A stretch of DNA of 64,000 bases from Variovorax flavidus. Lineage in GTDB: Bacteria > Pseudomonadota > Gammaproteobacteria > Burkholderiales > Burkholderiaceae_C. The stretch is from assembly GCF_030317145.1 (NCBI RefSeq), contig NZ_JASZYE010000002.1, forward strand, positions 186,001-250,000. The letters run 5' to 3'. The notes under the pieces are model-generated. The model was given only the letters and a program-made list of their open reading frames with translations. It had not been told where the DNA came from and made no database searches. Of the stretch, positions 56,259 through 64,000 are shown piece after piece (the stretch's first letter is position 1; each line of letters starts with the position of its first letter). The translations under genes and the position numbers were made by a program.

Positions 56259-56279
56259 GGGCATCCGGGTCGGATGCCC
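56259..56279. promoter_or_regulatory. Inverted repeat near the oxidoreductase promoter
   Basis: A 9-bp perfect inverted repeat (GGGCATCCG, GGT loop, CGGATGCCC) lies in the 173-bp gap between the oxidoreductase and Lrp genes. It lies in the 5' leader side of the oxidoreductase, so it could be an operator or an RNA hairpin. Confidence 0.4.
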
Positions 56280-56315
56280 CTCGGCCATCATGACGCAAAG
56301 TGTATGCCTGCTGTC

Positions 56316-56346
56316 TCGACAGGTGTTTGCGTTCTTTGCCTGTCGA
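56316..56346. promoter_or_regulatory. Candidate Lrp/AsnC operator
   Basis: Arms TCGACAGG and CCTGTCGA are separated by 15 bp in the middle of the divergent region. An Lrp/AsnC-type site of this kind would let one protein control both its own gene and the oxidoreductase. Inferred from symmetry and position. Confidence 0.45.
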
Positions 56347-56386
56347 ACCCCCCGTTTTGAAAGAATCTTGCTTAATATCCACGCCC

Positions 56387-56881
56387 ATGGAAAGCATTGA
56401 CAAGTTTGACCTCGCCATCCTGCAAGAACTGCAGGCCGACGGGCGCCTCACGAACGCCGAGCTTGCGCAGCGCGTGGGCCTGTCGGCCGCACCGTGCTGG
56501 CGCCGCGTCCGCGCGCTGGAGGAGGCCGGCTTCATCAAGGGCTATCACGCGGAGATCGACCGCCACAAAATCGGGCTCGGCGTGCTCGCCTTCGTGCGGG
56601 TCGACGCCGAACGCGTCACCGGCGACGTCACGCGCAGGCTGGAGGATGCGATCCGCAAGCTGCCGGAAGTCGTTGCCTGCCACTACATCAGCGGCACCGG
56701 CACCTTCGAGTTGCAGGTGGTGGCGCAGGACCTCGACAGCTTCTCGCGCTTTGCGCTCCAGCACCTGCTCAACCTGCCGAACGTGAAGGACCTGCACACC
56801 AGCTTCTCGCTCGGCGAAGTCAAGGCGAGCCACGCCTTGCCGCTCGGTCACCTGGCGCCCCAGACGACGCGCCGACAATAA
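56387..56881 (+). CDS. Lrp/AsnC family transcriptional regulator
   Basis: A 164-aa protein with the usual HTH (KFDLAILQELQADGRLTNAE near residues 6-25) and RAM domain (VVACHYISGTGTFELQVVA near 92-110). Family members respond to amino acids or their keto acids. It is divergent from the indolepyruvate-type oxidoreductase gene, so it most likely senses an aromatic or branched amino acid and controls that gene. ATG 56387 is preferred; an upstream frame extension has no RBS. Confidence 0.93.
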   Translation: MESIDKFDLAILQELQADGRLTNAELAQRVGLSAAPCWRRVRALEEAGFIKGYHAEIDRHKIGLGVLAFVRVDAERVTGDVTRRLEDAIRKLPEVVACHYISGTGTFELQVVAQDLDSFSRFALQHLLNLPNVKDLHTSFSLGEVKASHALPLGHLAPQTTRRQ

Positions 56882-56887
56882 GCCTCG

Positions 56888-58513
56888 ATGCCACCGATCT
56901 CGCCCCAGGAAACTCCCACCGCGCCACGCGTGCAACCTACCCGCGTCGGCCCCCTCGAACCGCTGAAGCTGCCCGTGTTCCGCATGCTGTGGAGCACCTG
57001 GCTGATCGCCAACGTCTGCATGTGGATGAACGACGTGGCGGCGGCCTGGATGATGACCTCGCTGACCACCTCGCCGATCTGGGTCGCGCTGGTGCAGTCG
57101 GCCTCCACGCTGCCGGTGTTCCTGCTGGGCCTGCCCAGCGGCGCGCTGGCCGACATCCTGGACCGGCGGCGCTGGCTGGTTGCCACCCAGTTCTGGCTGG
57201 CGGGCACCGCCATCGTGCTGTGCGTCGCGGTCGTGATGGACGTGATGAACGCGCCGCTGCTGCTGGCCCTGACCTTCGCCAACGGCATCGGCCTGGCGAT
57301 GCGCTGGCCGGTGTTCTCGGCCATCGTCCCCGAACTGGTGCCGCGCACGCACCTGCCCGCGGCGCTCGGGCTCAACGGCATCGCCATGAACGCCTCGCGC
57401 ATCATCGGCCCGCTGCTGGCCGGCACGCTGATCGCGAGCGCGGGGACGGTGTGGGTGTTCGGGCTCAACGCCGTGATGTGCGTGGCCTCGGGCTTCGTCG
57501 TGCTGCGCTGGCGGCGCGAGCACACGCCCAATCCGCTGGGCCGCGAAAAGCTGATCAGCGCCATGCGCGTCGGCGTGCAGTTCGTGCGCCAGTCACAGCG
57601 CATGCGTGCGGTGCTGACGCGCGTGGCGCTCTTCTTCCTGCATTCGACGGCGCTGCTGGCGTTGCTGCCGCTGCTGGCGCGCAACCTGCGCGGCGGCGGG
57701 GCCGGCACCTTCACGCTGCTCCTCGCGGCCATGGGCTCGGGCGCCATCGTGGCCGTGCTGTTCCTGCCGCGCCTGCGCCAGGCGATGGTGCGCGACCAGC
57801 TGGTGCTGCGCGGCACCATGCTGCAGTCCGGCGCGACCGCGGTGATGGCCGTGGCGCCCAATGCCTGGGTGGCCGTGCCCGCGATGTTCCTCGGCGGCAT
57901 GGCCTGGATCACCGTCGCCAATTCGCTGTCGGTGTCGGCGCAGCTGGCGTTGCCCGACTGGGTGCGGGCGCGCGGCATGTCGATGTACCAGATGGCGATC
58001 ATGGGCGCGAGTGCTTTCGGTGCCGCGCTCTGGGGGCAGGTGGCGGAACTCACCTCGCTCTACATCAGCCTCGGCATCGCCGCGGTGACCGGCACGCTGT
58101 GCATGCTCGCCGCGCTGCGCTTCGTGACCGACGGCACCGGCGAAGAGGACGACACCAGCCCCGCCCAGCAGGGCTGGGCCGCCGGCCCGCCGAAAAGCGC
58201 GCCCGGCGAAGAAGGCCGGGTCGTGATCACGGTCGAATACCTGATCGACCCCGCCCGCGCGGCCGCCTTCCTGATCGTGATGCACCAGACGCGCCGCGCG
58301 CGGCTGAGCCAGGGCGCGATCGGCTGGGAGCTGCTGCATGACATCACCGACCCGAGCCGGTACGTCGAGGAGATCGTCGACGAGTCATGGACCGAGCATC
58401 TGCGGCGCTTTCACCGGGCGACGGCGGCGGACATGGCGTTGCGGGAGCGGCGGCTGACGTTTCATCAGGGGGAAACGCTGCCGGTGGTGACGCGATACAT
58501 CGTCCACCGATAA
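56888..58513 (+). CDS. MFS transporter with C-terminal monooxygenase-like domain
   Basis: A 541-aa protein. Residues about 25-425 form a twelve-helix MFS unit of the MFS_3 (enterobactin exporter-like) group, with GALADILDRRRWLV as the loop 2-3 motif. After a short linker, residues about 435-540 (VVITVEYLIDPARAAAFLIV and onward) form a soluble domain like antibiotic-biosynthesis monooxygenase dimers. It starts 6 bp after the Lrp gene and is probably co-transcribed. The substrate is unknown. Confidence 0.88.
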   Translation: MPPISPQETPTAPRVQPTRVGPLEPLKLPVFRMLWSTWLIANVCMWMNDVAAAWMMTSLTTSPIWVALVQSASTLPVFLLGLPSGALADILDRRRWLVATQFWLAGTAIVLCVAVVMDVMNAPLLLALTFANGIGLAMRWPVFSAIVPELVPRTHLPAALGLNGIAMNASRIIGPLLAGTLIASAGTVWVFGLNAVMCVASGFVVLRWRREHTPNPLGREKLISAMRVGVQFVRQSQRMRAVLTRVALFFLHSTALLALLPLLARNLRGGGAGTFTLLLAAMGSGAIVAVLFLPRLRQAMVRDQLVLRGTMLQSGATAVMAVAPNAWVAVPAMFLGGMAWITVANSLSVSAQLALPDWVRARGMSMYQMAIMGASAFGAALWGQVAELTSLYISLGIAAVTGTLCMLAALRFVTDGTGEEDDTSPAQQGWAAGPPKSAPGEEGRVVITVEYLIDPARAAAFLIVMHQTRRARLSQGAIGWELLHDITDPSRYVEEIVDESWTEHLRRFHRATAADMALRERRLTFHQGETLPVVTRYIVHR

Positions 58514-58519
58514 GGCTCT

Positions 58520-58834
58520 CTAGTGGAAAAACAGGAGCCGCGTCAGGAACGTATGGCCCGCCTCCGCAAACATCAGCCCCACCAGCACCAATAGGCACAG
58601 CGGCGGCAGCAGGATCGCATACACCAGCGACAGCCTCTCCCACGCCATGTGCATGAAGATCGCCACGATCAGCCCGGCCTTCATCAGCATGAAGGTGATG
58701 ATCAGCCCCCAGCGCAGGTAGCCCTGGAAGTGCAGGTAGTCGACCATGTACGACATCGCGCTGAGCACGAACAGCAGCCCCCAGATCTTGAGGTAGAGGC
58801 TGATCGGATGTTGCTGGCCTGTGCCTGGGGTCAT
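58520..58834 (-). CDS. Cytochrome c oxidase subunit IV-like protein
   Basis: A 104-aa inner-membrane protein with three hydrophobic helices (LKIWGLLFVLSAMSYMVDYL onward) in the place of prokaryotic subunit IV (CtaF/CyoD-like). It is the last gene of the oxidase operon, 8 bp after the subunit III gene. It probably helps assembly or stability. Confidence 0.82.
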   Translation of the reverse strand: MTPGTGQQHPISLYLKIWGLLFVLSAMSYMVDYLHFQGYLRWGLIITFMLMKAGLIVAIFMHMAWERLSLVYAILLPPLCLLVLVGLMFAEAGHTFLTRLLFFH

Positions 58835-58842
58835 GATCGTCC

Positions 58843-59541
58843 TCACCAGAGATAGAAAAACGCAAAGATGAACACCCACACGAGATCCACGAAGTGCCAG
58901 TACAAGCCCGCGATCTCGACGATCTGGTAATTGCCGGTCCGGTCGTAGTCGCCGCGGATCAGCTTGAAGGCCACGATGAACAGCAGGATCACGCCGCCGG
59001 TCACGTGCAGGCCGTGGAAGCCGGTGATCATGAAGAAGGTCGAGCCGAACTGTGCCGCGCCCATCGGGTTGCCCCAGGGCCGCACGCCCTCTTCCATGAT
59101 CAGCTTGGACCACTCGAAGGCCTGCATGCCGACGAAGAGTTCGCCGAAGGTGGCGGTCACGAGCATGAGCGTGGCGGCGTTCACCTTGTCGCGCCGGTAG
59201 GCGAAGTTGACGGCCATCGCCATCGTGCCGCTGCTGCTGATGAGCACGAACGTCATGATCGCGATCAGCAGCAGGGGCACGTCGGTGCCGCCCACATGCA
59301 GCGCGAACACCTCGCTCGGATTGGGCCACGTGGCCGTCGTCGACACGCGCACCGTCATGTAGCCGGTGAGGAAGCAGCTGAAGATGAAGGTGTCGCTCAG
59401 CAGGAAGATCCACATCATCGCCTTGCCCCACGAGACGTGGAAGGCTTGGCGGTCGGAGGACCAGTCGGCGATCAGCCCGCGCCAGCCGTCCGTGGCGATG
59501 GCCGGATTCAGGGGAGGTGCCGCGACGGTTGCCGTGTCCAT
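58843..59541 (-). CDS. Cytochrome c oxidase subunit III
   Basis: A 232-aa membrane protein with the subunit III helices, including a TGFHGLHVTGGVILLFIVAF segment near residue 165 and IAGLYWHFVDLVWVFIFAFF at the end. ATG 59541 is preceded by a strong GAGGAGG. It lies 10 bp after another subunit III-like gene, which is unusual but seen in caa3/CoxMNOP-type clusters. Confidence 0.92.
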   Translation of the reverse strand: MDTATVAAPPLNPAIATDGWRGLIADWSSDRQAFHVSWGKAMMWIFLLSDTFIFSCFLTGYMTVRVSTTATWPNPSEVFALHVGGTDVPLLLIAIMTFVLISSSGTMAMAVNFAYRRDKVNAATLMLVTATFGELFVGMQAFEWSKLIMEEGVRPWGNPMGAAQFGSTFFMITGFHGLHVTGGVILLFIVAFKLIRGDYDRTGNYQIVEIAGLYWHFVDLVWVFIFAFFYLW

Positions 59542-59551
59542 GGATGCCTCC

Positions 59552-60172
59552 TCAAGCGGTGCCGCAGATGAAGCGCGCCACCTCTGGCGTGACCCACCCC
59601 AGCGTGGCGAACAGCACGGCCCACACCGCGAACATGAAATGCCAGTAGCGCGCACACAGCGCGATGCGCCATGCGGCCTCGGCGGGTTCGCGCCGGGCGG
59701 CACGCATCGTCCACGCCCAGCCAGCCAGGCCACCGGCCATGTGCAGCCCGTGCATCGCGGTCAGCAGGTAGAAGAAGCTGCCCGCCGGGTTGCCTGCCGG
59801 CATGACCTGCGCGCTCCACATGGCTTGCCAGGCCCACAGTTGCGCACAGAGGAACGCCGCCGCGCAGAGTCCGCCCGCACGCAGCAGGCGGCGGGTGCGG
59901 ATCACGTCGGCGCCGCGCGCGGCCCTGAGCGCCAGTTGCAAGGCCACGCTGCCGGCCACAAGCAGCGACGTGCTGAGCCACAGTTGCCACGGCAGCGCGA
60001 GCGTCACTGCGTCGCTGCTGTTCATGCGCATCACGTACGCCGTGATGAAGAGCGAGAACAAGGTGGTGGCCACCCCCATGAACACCCACAGCCCGATGCT
60101 CGCCGCACTGGCATGCGCGTCACGCAGCCGGGCGTTGCGGTCGATGCCGTTGACGACGAGCGAAGCGCTCAT
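59552..60172 (-). CDS. Cytochrome c oxidase subunit III-like protein
   Basis: A 206-aa membrane protein of the subunit III fold, with SIGLWVFMGVATTLFSLFIT near residues 25-44, TAMHGLHMAGGLAGW near 138-152 and ARYWHFMFAVWAVLFA near 170-185. It overlaps the subunit I gene by 4 bp. Two subunit III genes in tandem suggest a heterodimer or a duplicated role in the complex. Confidence 0.85.
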   Translation of the reverse strand: MSASLVVNGIDRNARLRDAHASAASIGLWVFMGVATTLFSLFITAYVMRMNSSDAVTLALPWQLWLSTSLLVAGSVALQLALRAARGADVIRTRRLLRAGGLCAAAFLCAQLWAWQAMWSAQVMPAGNPAGSFFYLLTAMHGLHMAGGLAGWAWTMRAARREPAEAAWRIALCARYWHFMFAVWAVLFATLGWVTPEVARFICGTA

Positions 60173-61968
60173 GCCAGTGCTCCCCTGGCCTCATCCTTGC
60201 CCGCGTGCGGCTCGGGCTCCACGCCGCCGGCCTCGGGCGGCGCGTTCTGCGGGATGAAGTCCTCCTTCGCGCCCGGCACGCCATAGGCATAGGCCCACCG
60301 GTAGACCACCGGCAGCCGTGGCCCCCAGTTGCCGTGGGCCGGCGGCGTCGCGGGCGTCTGCCATTCGAGCGATGCGGCGCGCCACGGATTGGCACCGGCC
60401 GGCCGGCCTCGCCAGGCGCTCCACGCCAGATTCAGGATGAACAGGAACTGCGCCGCGCCGACGATCAGCGCCACATCCGTGATGAAGGTGTTCAGCGTGA
60501 ACGCCGATTCCGGAATGAACTTGTAGCCGTCGAAGTTGTAGTAGCGCCTCGGCATGCCCAGCACGCCGAGGTAGTGCATCGGGAAATAGATCAGGTAGGT
60601 GCCAAGGAAGGTGATCCAGAAGTGCAGGTGGCCGAGGCGGTCGTCGAGCATGCGGCCCGTGACCTTCGGGAACCAGTGGTAGATGCCGCCGAACACCACC
60701 AGCAGCGGCGCCACGCCCATCACCATGTGGAAGTGCGCCACCACGAAGTAGGTGCCCGAGAGCGGGATGTCCACGCTCACGTTGCCGAGGAAGAGGCCGG
60801 TCAGCCCGCCGATCGCGAAGGTGCAGACGAAGGCCAGCGCGAACAGCATCGGCACCGACAGGTGGATGTCCCCGCGCCACAGCGTCAGCAGCCAGTTGTA
60901 GACCTTGATCGCCGTGGGCACCGCGATGATGAGCGTGGTGGTCGCGAAGAAGAAGCCGAAGTACGGATTCATGCCCGCCACGAACATGTGGTGCGCCCAC
61001 ACCACCACGCTGAGCCCACCGATCGCGACGATGGCCCACACCATCATCCGGTAACCGAAGATGCACTTGCGCGCGTGCACGCTGATCAGGTCGGAGACGA
61101 TGCCGAAGGCCGGCAGCGCCACGATGTAGACCTCCGGATGGCCGAAGAACCAGAACAGGTGCTGGAACAGCAGCGGGCTGCCGCCCTTGTAGTTGGTCAC
61201 CTGCCCCAACGACACCAGCGCCGGCATGAAGAAGCTGGTGCCCAGCGTGCGGTCGAGCAGCAGCATCACGCCGCTGACGAACAGTGCCGGAAAGCCCAGC
61301 AGCGCAAGGATGGTCGCGACGAAGATGCCCCACACGGTCAGCGGCATGCGCATCAGCGTCATGCCCTGGCAGCGCGCCTGGAGCACGGTGGTCACGTAGT
61401 TGAGCCCGCCCATGGTGGTCGCGACGATGAAGATGACGAGCGACACCAGCATCAGGACGATGCCGCCTTCGTGCCCCGGCGTGCCGGGCAGGATCGACTG
61501 CGGCGGGTACAGCGTCCATCCCGCGCCGGTGGGCCCGCCCGTCACGAAGAAGCTGGCCATCAGCACCACCACCGACAGCAGGTAGACCCAGAAGCTCAGC
61601 ATGTTGAGGTAGGGGAAGACCATGTCCCGCGCGCCGACCATCAGCGGGATCACGTAGTTGCCGAAGCCGCCGAGGAAGAGCGCGGTCAGCAGGTAGATCA
61701 CCATGATCATTCCGTGCATGGTCACGAACTGGTAGTAGCGCTCCGGGTTGATGAACTCGAAGTGGCCGGGGTAGCCGAGCTGCAGCCGCATCAGGTTCGA
61801 CAGCACCAGCCCCACCACCCCCACGGCGATGGCGGTGCAGGCGTATTGCACGGCGATCACCTTGTGGTCCTGGCTCCAGATGTAGCGCGTCAGGAAGCTT
61901 TTCGGCGCGTGGTGTTCGGTGTCGTCGTCGTGCGGCAGGGTGTGCCCCGCAGTCGAATCAGGGGTCAT
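60169..61968 (-). CDS. Cytochrome c oxidase subunit I, A1 type
   Basis: A 599-aa haem-copper oxidase core subunit. HPEVY at residues 277-281 holds the cross-linked Tyr and the A1-type Glu (E279). The haem/copper ligands are in YYQFVTMHGMIMV, WAHHMFVAG and FVVAHFHMVMG. The D-channel GARDMVFPYLN and the K-channel AVPTAIKVYNW are both present. It reduces oxygen to water and pumps protons. It overlaps subunit II by 4 bp. Confidence 0.95.
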   Translation of the reverse strand: MTPDSTAGHTLPHDDDTEHHAPKSFLTRYIWSQDHKVIAVQYACTAIAVGVVGLVLSNLMRLQLGYPGHFEFINPERYYQFVTMHGMIMVIYLLTALFLGGFGNYVIPLMVGARDMVFPYLNMLSFWVYLLSVVVLMASFFVTGGPTGAGWTLYPPQSILPGTPGHEGGIVLMLVSLVIFIVATTMGGLNYVTTVLQARCQGMTLMRMPLTVWGIFVATILALLGFPALFVSGVMLLLDRTLGTSFFMPALVSLGQVTNYKGGSPLLFQHLFWFFGHPEVYIVALPAFGIVSDLISVHARKCIFGYRMMVWAIVAIGGLSVVVWAHHMFVAGMNPYFGFFFATTTLIIAVPTAIKVYNWLLTLWRGDIHLSVPMLFALAFVCTFAIGGLTGLFLGNVSVDIPLSGTYFVVAHFHMVMGVAPLLVVFGGIYHWFPKVTGRMLDDRLGHLHFWITFLGTYLIYFPMHYLGVLGMPRRYYNFDGYKFIPESAFTLNTFITDVALIVGAAQFLFILNLAWSAWRGRPAGANPWRAASLEWQTPATPPAHGNWGPRLPVVYRWAYAYGVPGAKEDFIPQNAPPEAGGVEPEPHAGKDEARGALA

Positions 61969-63128
61969 CGCTGCACCTTCGGTTCGGTTGCAGCCTGCGC
62001 CGGCGGGCTGCCGAGGGACTGGATGTAGGCCACCAGCGCGGCCAGCTCTTCGTCGGTCAGGTCGATCTTCGGCATGACGGGCGGGAAGCCCTTCACATGG
62101 CGGGCCTGCGGATCGCGGATGAAGCTGCGCAGATAGGCTTCGTCGACCAGCGCGGTCGAACCGTCCGTCATCGTTTCGGTCTTGCCGTGCAGGCCCTTCC
62201 ACGTCGGCCCCACGCGCGCAGTGCCGTCGATGGTGTGGCACGCCACGCAACCCTTGGATTCCGAAAGCACACGCCCCTGCTCGACGCGCCCGCCCGGCCC
62301 CCCGGCCGCCGCCTCGCCCGAAGGCGGCGGAAGCGTCTTGACCTGCGTCCTGGCGAAGGTCGGCAATGCCGCCTGCCAGGCCTGGAACTGCGCCGGATCT
62401 TCCACCACCACGAAGCCGCGCATGTTCGGATGACCCACGCCGCAGAGCTGCGCGCACAGCGCCTCGTAGCGGCCAACGACGGTCGGGGTGAACCAGAAGC
62501 GGCTGACCTGTCCCGGCACCGTGTTCATGCGGGCACGGAAGGGCGGCACGTAGAAGTCATGCAGCACGTCGTGGGAGCGCACCAGCACGAGCACCGGCTT
62601 GCCGAGCGGCAGATGCACCTCGTCCCCGCCGATCAGGATGTCGTCCTGCCCGGCCGGGTCGGCGGGATCGAGCGCAAAGGGATTGGTGGGGCTGTAGAAG
62701 CGCGCGTCGCTTGCGCCCAGCTTGCCGTCCGCGCCGGGAAAGCGGTAACGCCACTGCCATTGCTGGCCCAACACCTCCAGCACGAGCGAGTCGCGCGGCT
62801 CCCTCACGTAGTTGGCATAGACCACGAGCCCCGGCGCCAGGAGCGCGATGATGCCGACTGAGGTGCCGCCGATCAGCCAGCGCTCGAGCTTCTTGTTCTC
62901 CGGCTCATGCGCCGCACGGCTGCCTTCGCGGTGGCGGAAGCGCACCAGCGTGTAGACGACGAAGAGGTTGATCGCGACGAAGAAGATGCCCGTGATGACC
63001 AGCGTGATGGTCAGCGTGTGGTCCATCTCCTGCCAGTTGGAAGCCAGTGGCGTCAGCCACCACGGATTCAGAAAGTGGAACGCCACCGAGGCGACCACGA
63101 TGATCAGCAGGGCGATGGCCATGATCAT
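61965..63128 (-). CDS. Cytochrome c oxidase subunit II with fused cytochrome c (caa3 type)
   Basis: A 387-aa protein. It has two N-terminal helices, a cupredoxin domain with the CuA site C225-AQL-C229-GVGH233 and M236, and a C-terminal cytochrome c domain with C294-VA-C297-H298 and the axial Met near 344 in FPPVMPKIDL. The usual Glu of the CuA loop (CSELC) is Gln here. The fused haem marks the caa3 class. It is first in the oxidase operon; no assembly gene (ctaG) is close by. Confidence 0.94.
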   Translation of the reverse strand: MIMAIALLIIVVASVAFHFLNPWWLTPLASNWQEMDHTLTITLVITGIFFVAINLFVVYTLVRFRHREGSRAAHEPENKKLERWLIGGTSVGIIALLAPGLVVYANYVREPRDSLVLEVLGQQWQWRYRFPGADGKLGASDARFYSPTNPFALDPADPAGQDDILIGGDEVHLPLGKPVLVLVRSHDVLHDFYVPPFRARMNTVPGQVSRFWFTPTVVGRYEALCAQLCGVGHPNMRGFVVVEDPAQFQAWQAALPTFARTQVKTLPPPSGEAAAGGPGGRVEQGRVLSESKGCVACHTIDGTARVGPTWKGLHGKTETMTDGSTALVDEAYLRSFIRDPQARHVKGFPPVMPKIDLTDEELAALVAYIQSLGSPPAQAATEPKVQR

Positions 63129-63186
63129 GTGCGGTTCCCTGGCTGTGCATCGGCGGTCCGCGACTCATCGGCGATTCGGCGGCGTT

Positions 63187-63702
63187 TCAGCGGAACGCCG
63201 GGACCTGCTGCTCCTCGCCCTCGAAGCGGGCTTCAGGATGCGCGGTCTGCAACATGGACTCGATGGCCTGCACGCGCGATCGCGGCAGGTCCACCATCAG
63301 GAGAATCCGGCCTTCGGCCATGGCGCCTTCGAAGCGCCGCAGGCGGATGCTCGGAATGGAGATGCCGATCATGCTGGCGGACCAGGCGCCGACCAGGCCG
63401 CCGAGCACGCCGAGCAACACGGCCACTTCCCATTCAGGCTCGTCGCCCATGACCGGAAAAAGCAAGCCGGCCACGAGGCCGGCGACCATCCCGCAGGCGC
63501 TGCCGATCACCCACCCGGTCTTTGCCGCGTGCACGACGTCCGAGGTCTGCCACACGTTGGCCGCGTGGAGGCCGGTCAGGTCCATGCCTTCCGGCCCGGC
63601 GAAATGAATGCGCGCAACGTCGACCTGCGCCTGCACGAGATCGTGCATCGCCTGCCTGGCGCTCGCCAGATCCGGCATGAGCCAGTAAATGCGTCTCCTC
63701 AT
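63187..63702 (-). CDS. Small membrane protein with glycine-rich helices
   Basis: A 171-aa protein. The first 60 residues are soluble (RRRIYWLMPDLASARQAMHD). Two Gly-rich hydrophobic helices follow (VIGSACGMVAGLVAGLLFPV near 75-94, then VAVLLGVLGGLVGAWSASMI), then a soluble tail. The layout recalls stress-related glycine-zipper membrane proteins (DUF1269-like). The function is unknown. ATG 63702 follows AAGGAGGG, and a good promoter lies 47 bp upstream. Confidence 0.75.
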   Translation of the reverse strand: MRRRIYWLMPDLASARQAMHDLVQAQVDVARIHFAGPEGMDLTGLHAANVWQTSDVVHAAKTGWVIGSACGMVAGLVAGLLFPVMGDEPEWEVAVLLGVLGGLVGAWSASMIGISIPSIRLRRFEGAMAEGRILLMVDLPRSRVQAIESMLQTAHPEARFEGEEQQVPAFR

Positions 63703-63748
63703 GGCGCCCTCCTTTCCGTCTTGCGACGAGACAAGGAACCATGGACGA

Positions 63749-63777
63749 CTTATATGCCCATGGGCGTCTGTTATCAA
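63749..63777 (-). promoter_or_regulatory. Sigma-70-type promoter of the small membrane protein gene
   Basis: On the minus strand TTGATA (63777-63772) and TATAAG (63754-63749) are separated by exactly 17 bp and lie 47 bp before the ATG at 63702. The spacer includes the palindrome GCCCATGGGC, a possible operator. Confidence 0.65.
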
Positions 63778-63798
63778 GTCGGCAACCACCGACGCGCT

Positions 63799-64000
63799 TC
63801 AAACGGATGGCAGGAGCAGTCGCAACACGCCTCGGGCCGTCACGAAGGTGTGGGGCGCGTGGATTTCCTCGATCACGCCGCTCAGTCGATTCCTGACGCT
63901 CTCGCTGCGGCGCGCCCGCCAGATCAGCAGGTCGGCCAGCCACGGGTGGTTGTTGATGCGGTTGGCCTGCTCGTAGGCGTCGAAGCGCGGCTTCAGCGCG
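63799..64000 (-). CDS. C-terminus of an FAD-dependent oxidoreductase, geranylgeranyl-reductase-like (start outside window)
   Basis: The last 66 codons of a minus-strand gene that runs off the window edge. The visible part (FDAYEQANRINNHPWLADLL, then IWRARRSESVRNRL and a TFVTARGVLRLLLPSV end) matches the C-terminal helices of the geranylgeranyl reductase/FAD oxidoreductase family. The FAD-binding part is not visible, so the assignment is tentative. Confidence 0.5.
   Translation of the reverse strand, partial: ALKPRFDAYEQANRINNHPWLADLLIWRARRSESVRNRLSGVIEEIHAPHTFVTARGVLRLLLPSV

Overview
This window looks like chromosomal DNA of a high-GC betaproteobacterium, most likely Comamonadaceae (Variovorax-like). 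The reasons are the very GC-rich coding sequence, the Bug-type solute receptor, the DUF494/Smg-dprA-def-fmt block, the fused aerobic indolepyruvate oxidoreductase and the tail-to-tail gene packing. The species is inferred. No rRNA, tRNA, CRISPR array, prophage or insertion sequence was seen. Most genes sit in tight operons with 1-8 bp start/stop overlaps.

Layout. 1-6950: end of a GNAT acetyltransferase gene, then a leftward homogentisate operon (MBL-fold protein, flavin hydroxylase, small DUF2783 protein, hmgA, fahA) facing a rightward IclR-type regulator. 7031-10346: a small accessory islet with two near-identical DUF3304 lipoprotein genes and a DUF2235 (Tle1-like) phospholipase, probably a type VI secretion effector with duplicated immunity genes. 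10371-14887: GFA protein, LysE-type exporter, and a DUF1800/DUF1501 pair. 15064-19142: pyrF, a uracil-DNA-glycosylase-like protein, rimI-tsaB, and an EamA transporter. 19277-26571: dacB, a lipase-like lipoprotein, a Sua5-type t6A enzyme, purKE, a CnoX-like thioredoxin and a META lipoprotein. 26581-33148: two regulators, then purC, fba, pyk and pgk. 33234-39881: a LysR-regulated catabolic cluster (VOC protein, alpha/beta hydrolase, flavin hydroxylase, DUF2783, MBL-fold protein, Bug receptor). 39882-46072: azlCD, fmt, a lipoprotein, def, a LysM protein, dprA and smg. 46196-52276: DUF1631, secF, secD, yajC. 52596-58513: indolepyruvate oxidoreductase, Lrp/AsnC regulator, MFS exporter. 58520-63128: a caa3-type cytochrome oxidase operon. 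63187-64000: a small membrane protein and the end of an FAD reductase-like gene.

How the genes work together. Aromatic catabolism is the main theme. The first cluster should turn an aryl acetate into homogentisate and then into fumarate and acetoacetate, except that no maleylacetoacetate isomerase gene is present here. The LysR cluster reuses the same three-part module of flavin hydroxylase, DUF2783 protein and MBL-fold protein beside a VOC protein. The oxidoreductase at 52596 would feed aryl pyruvates into arylacetyl-CoA. The two MBL paralogues share an unusual, partly lost metal-binding site.

A dispersed element of about 90 bp, built of three hairpins, occurs nine times plus one divergent copy, mostly directly after stop codons. 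Two copies face each other between yajC and secD.
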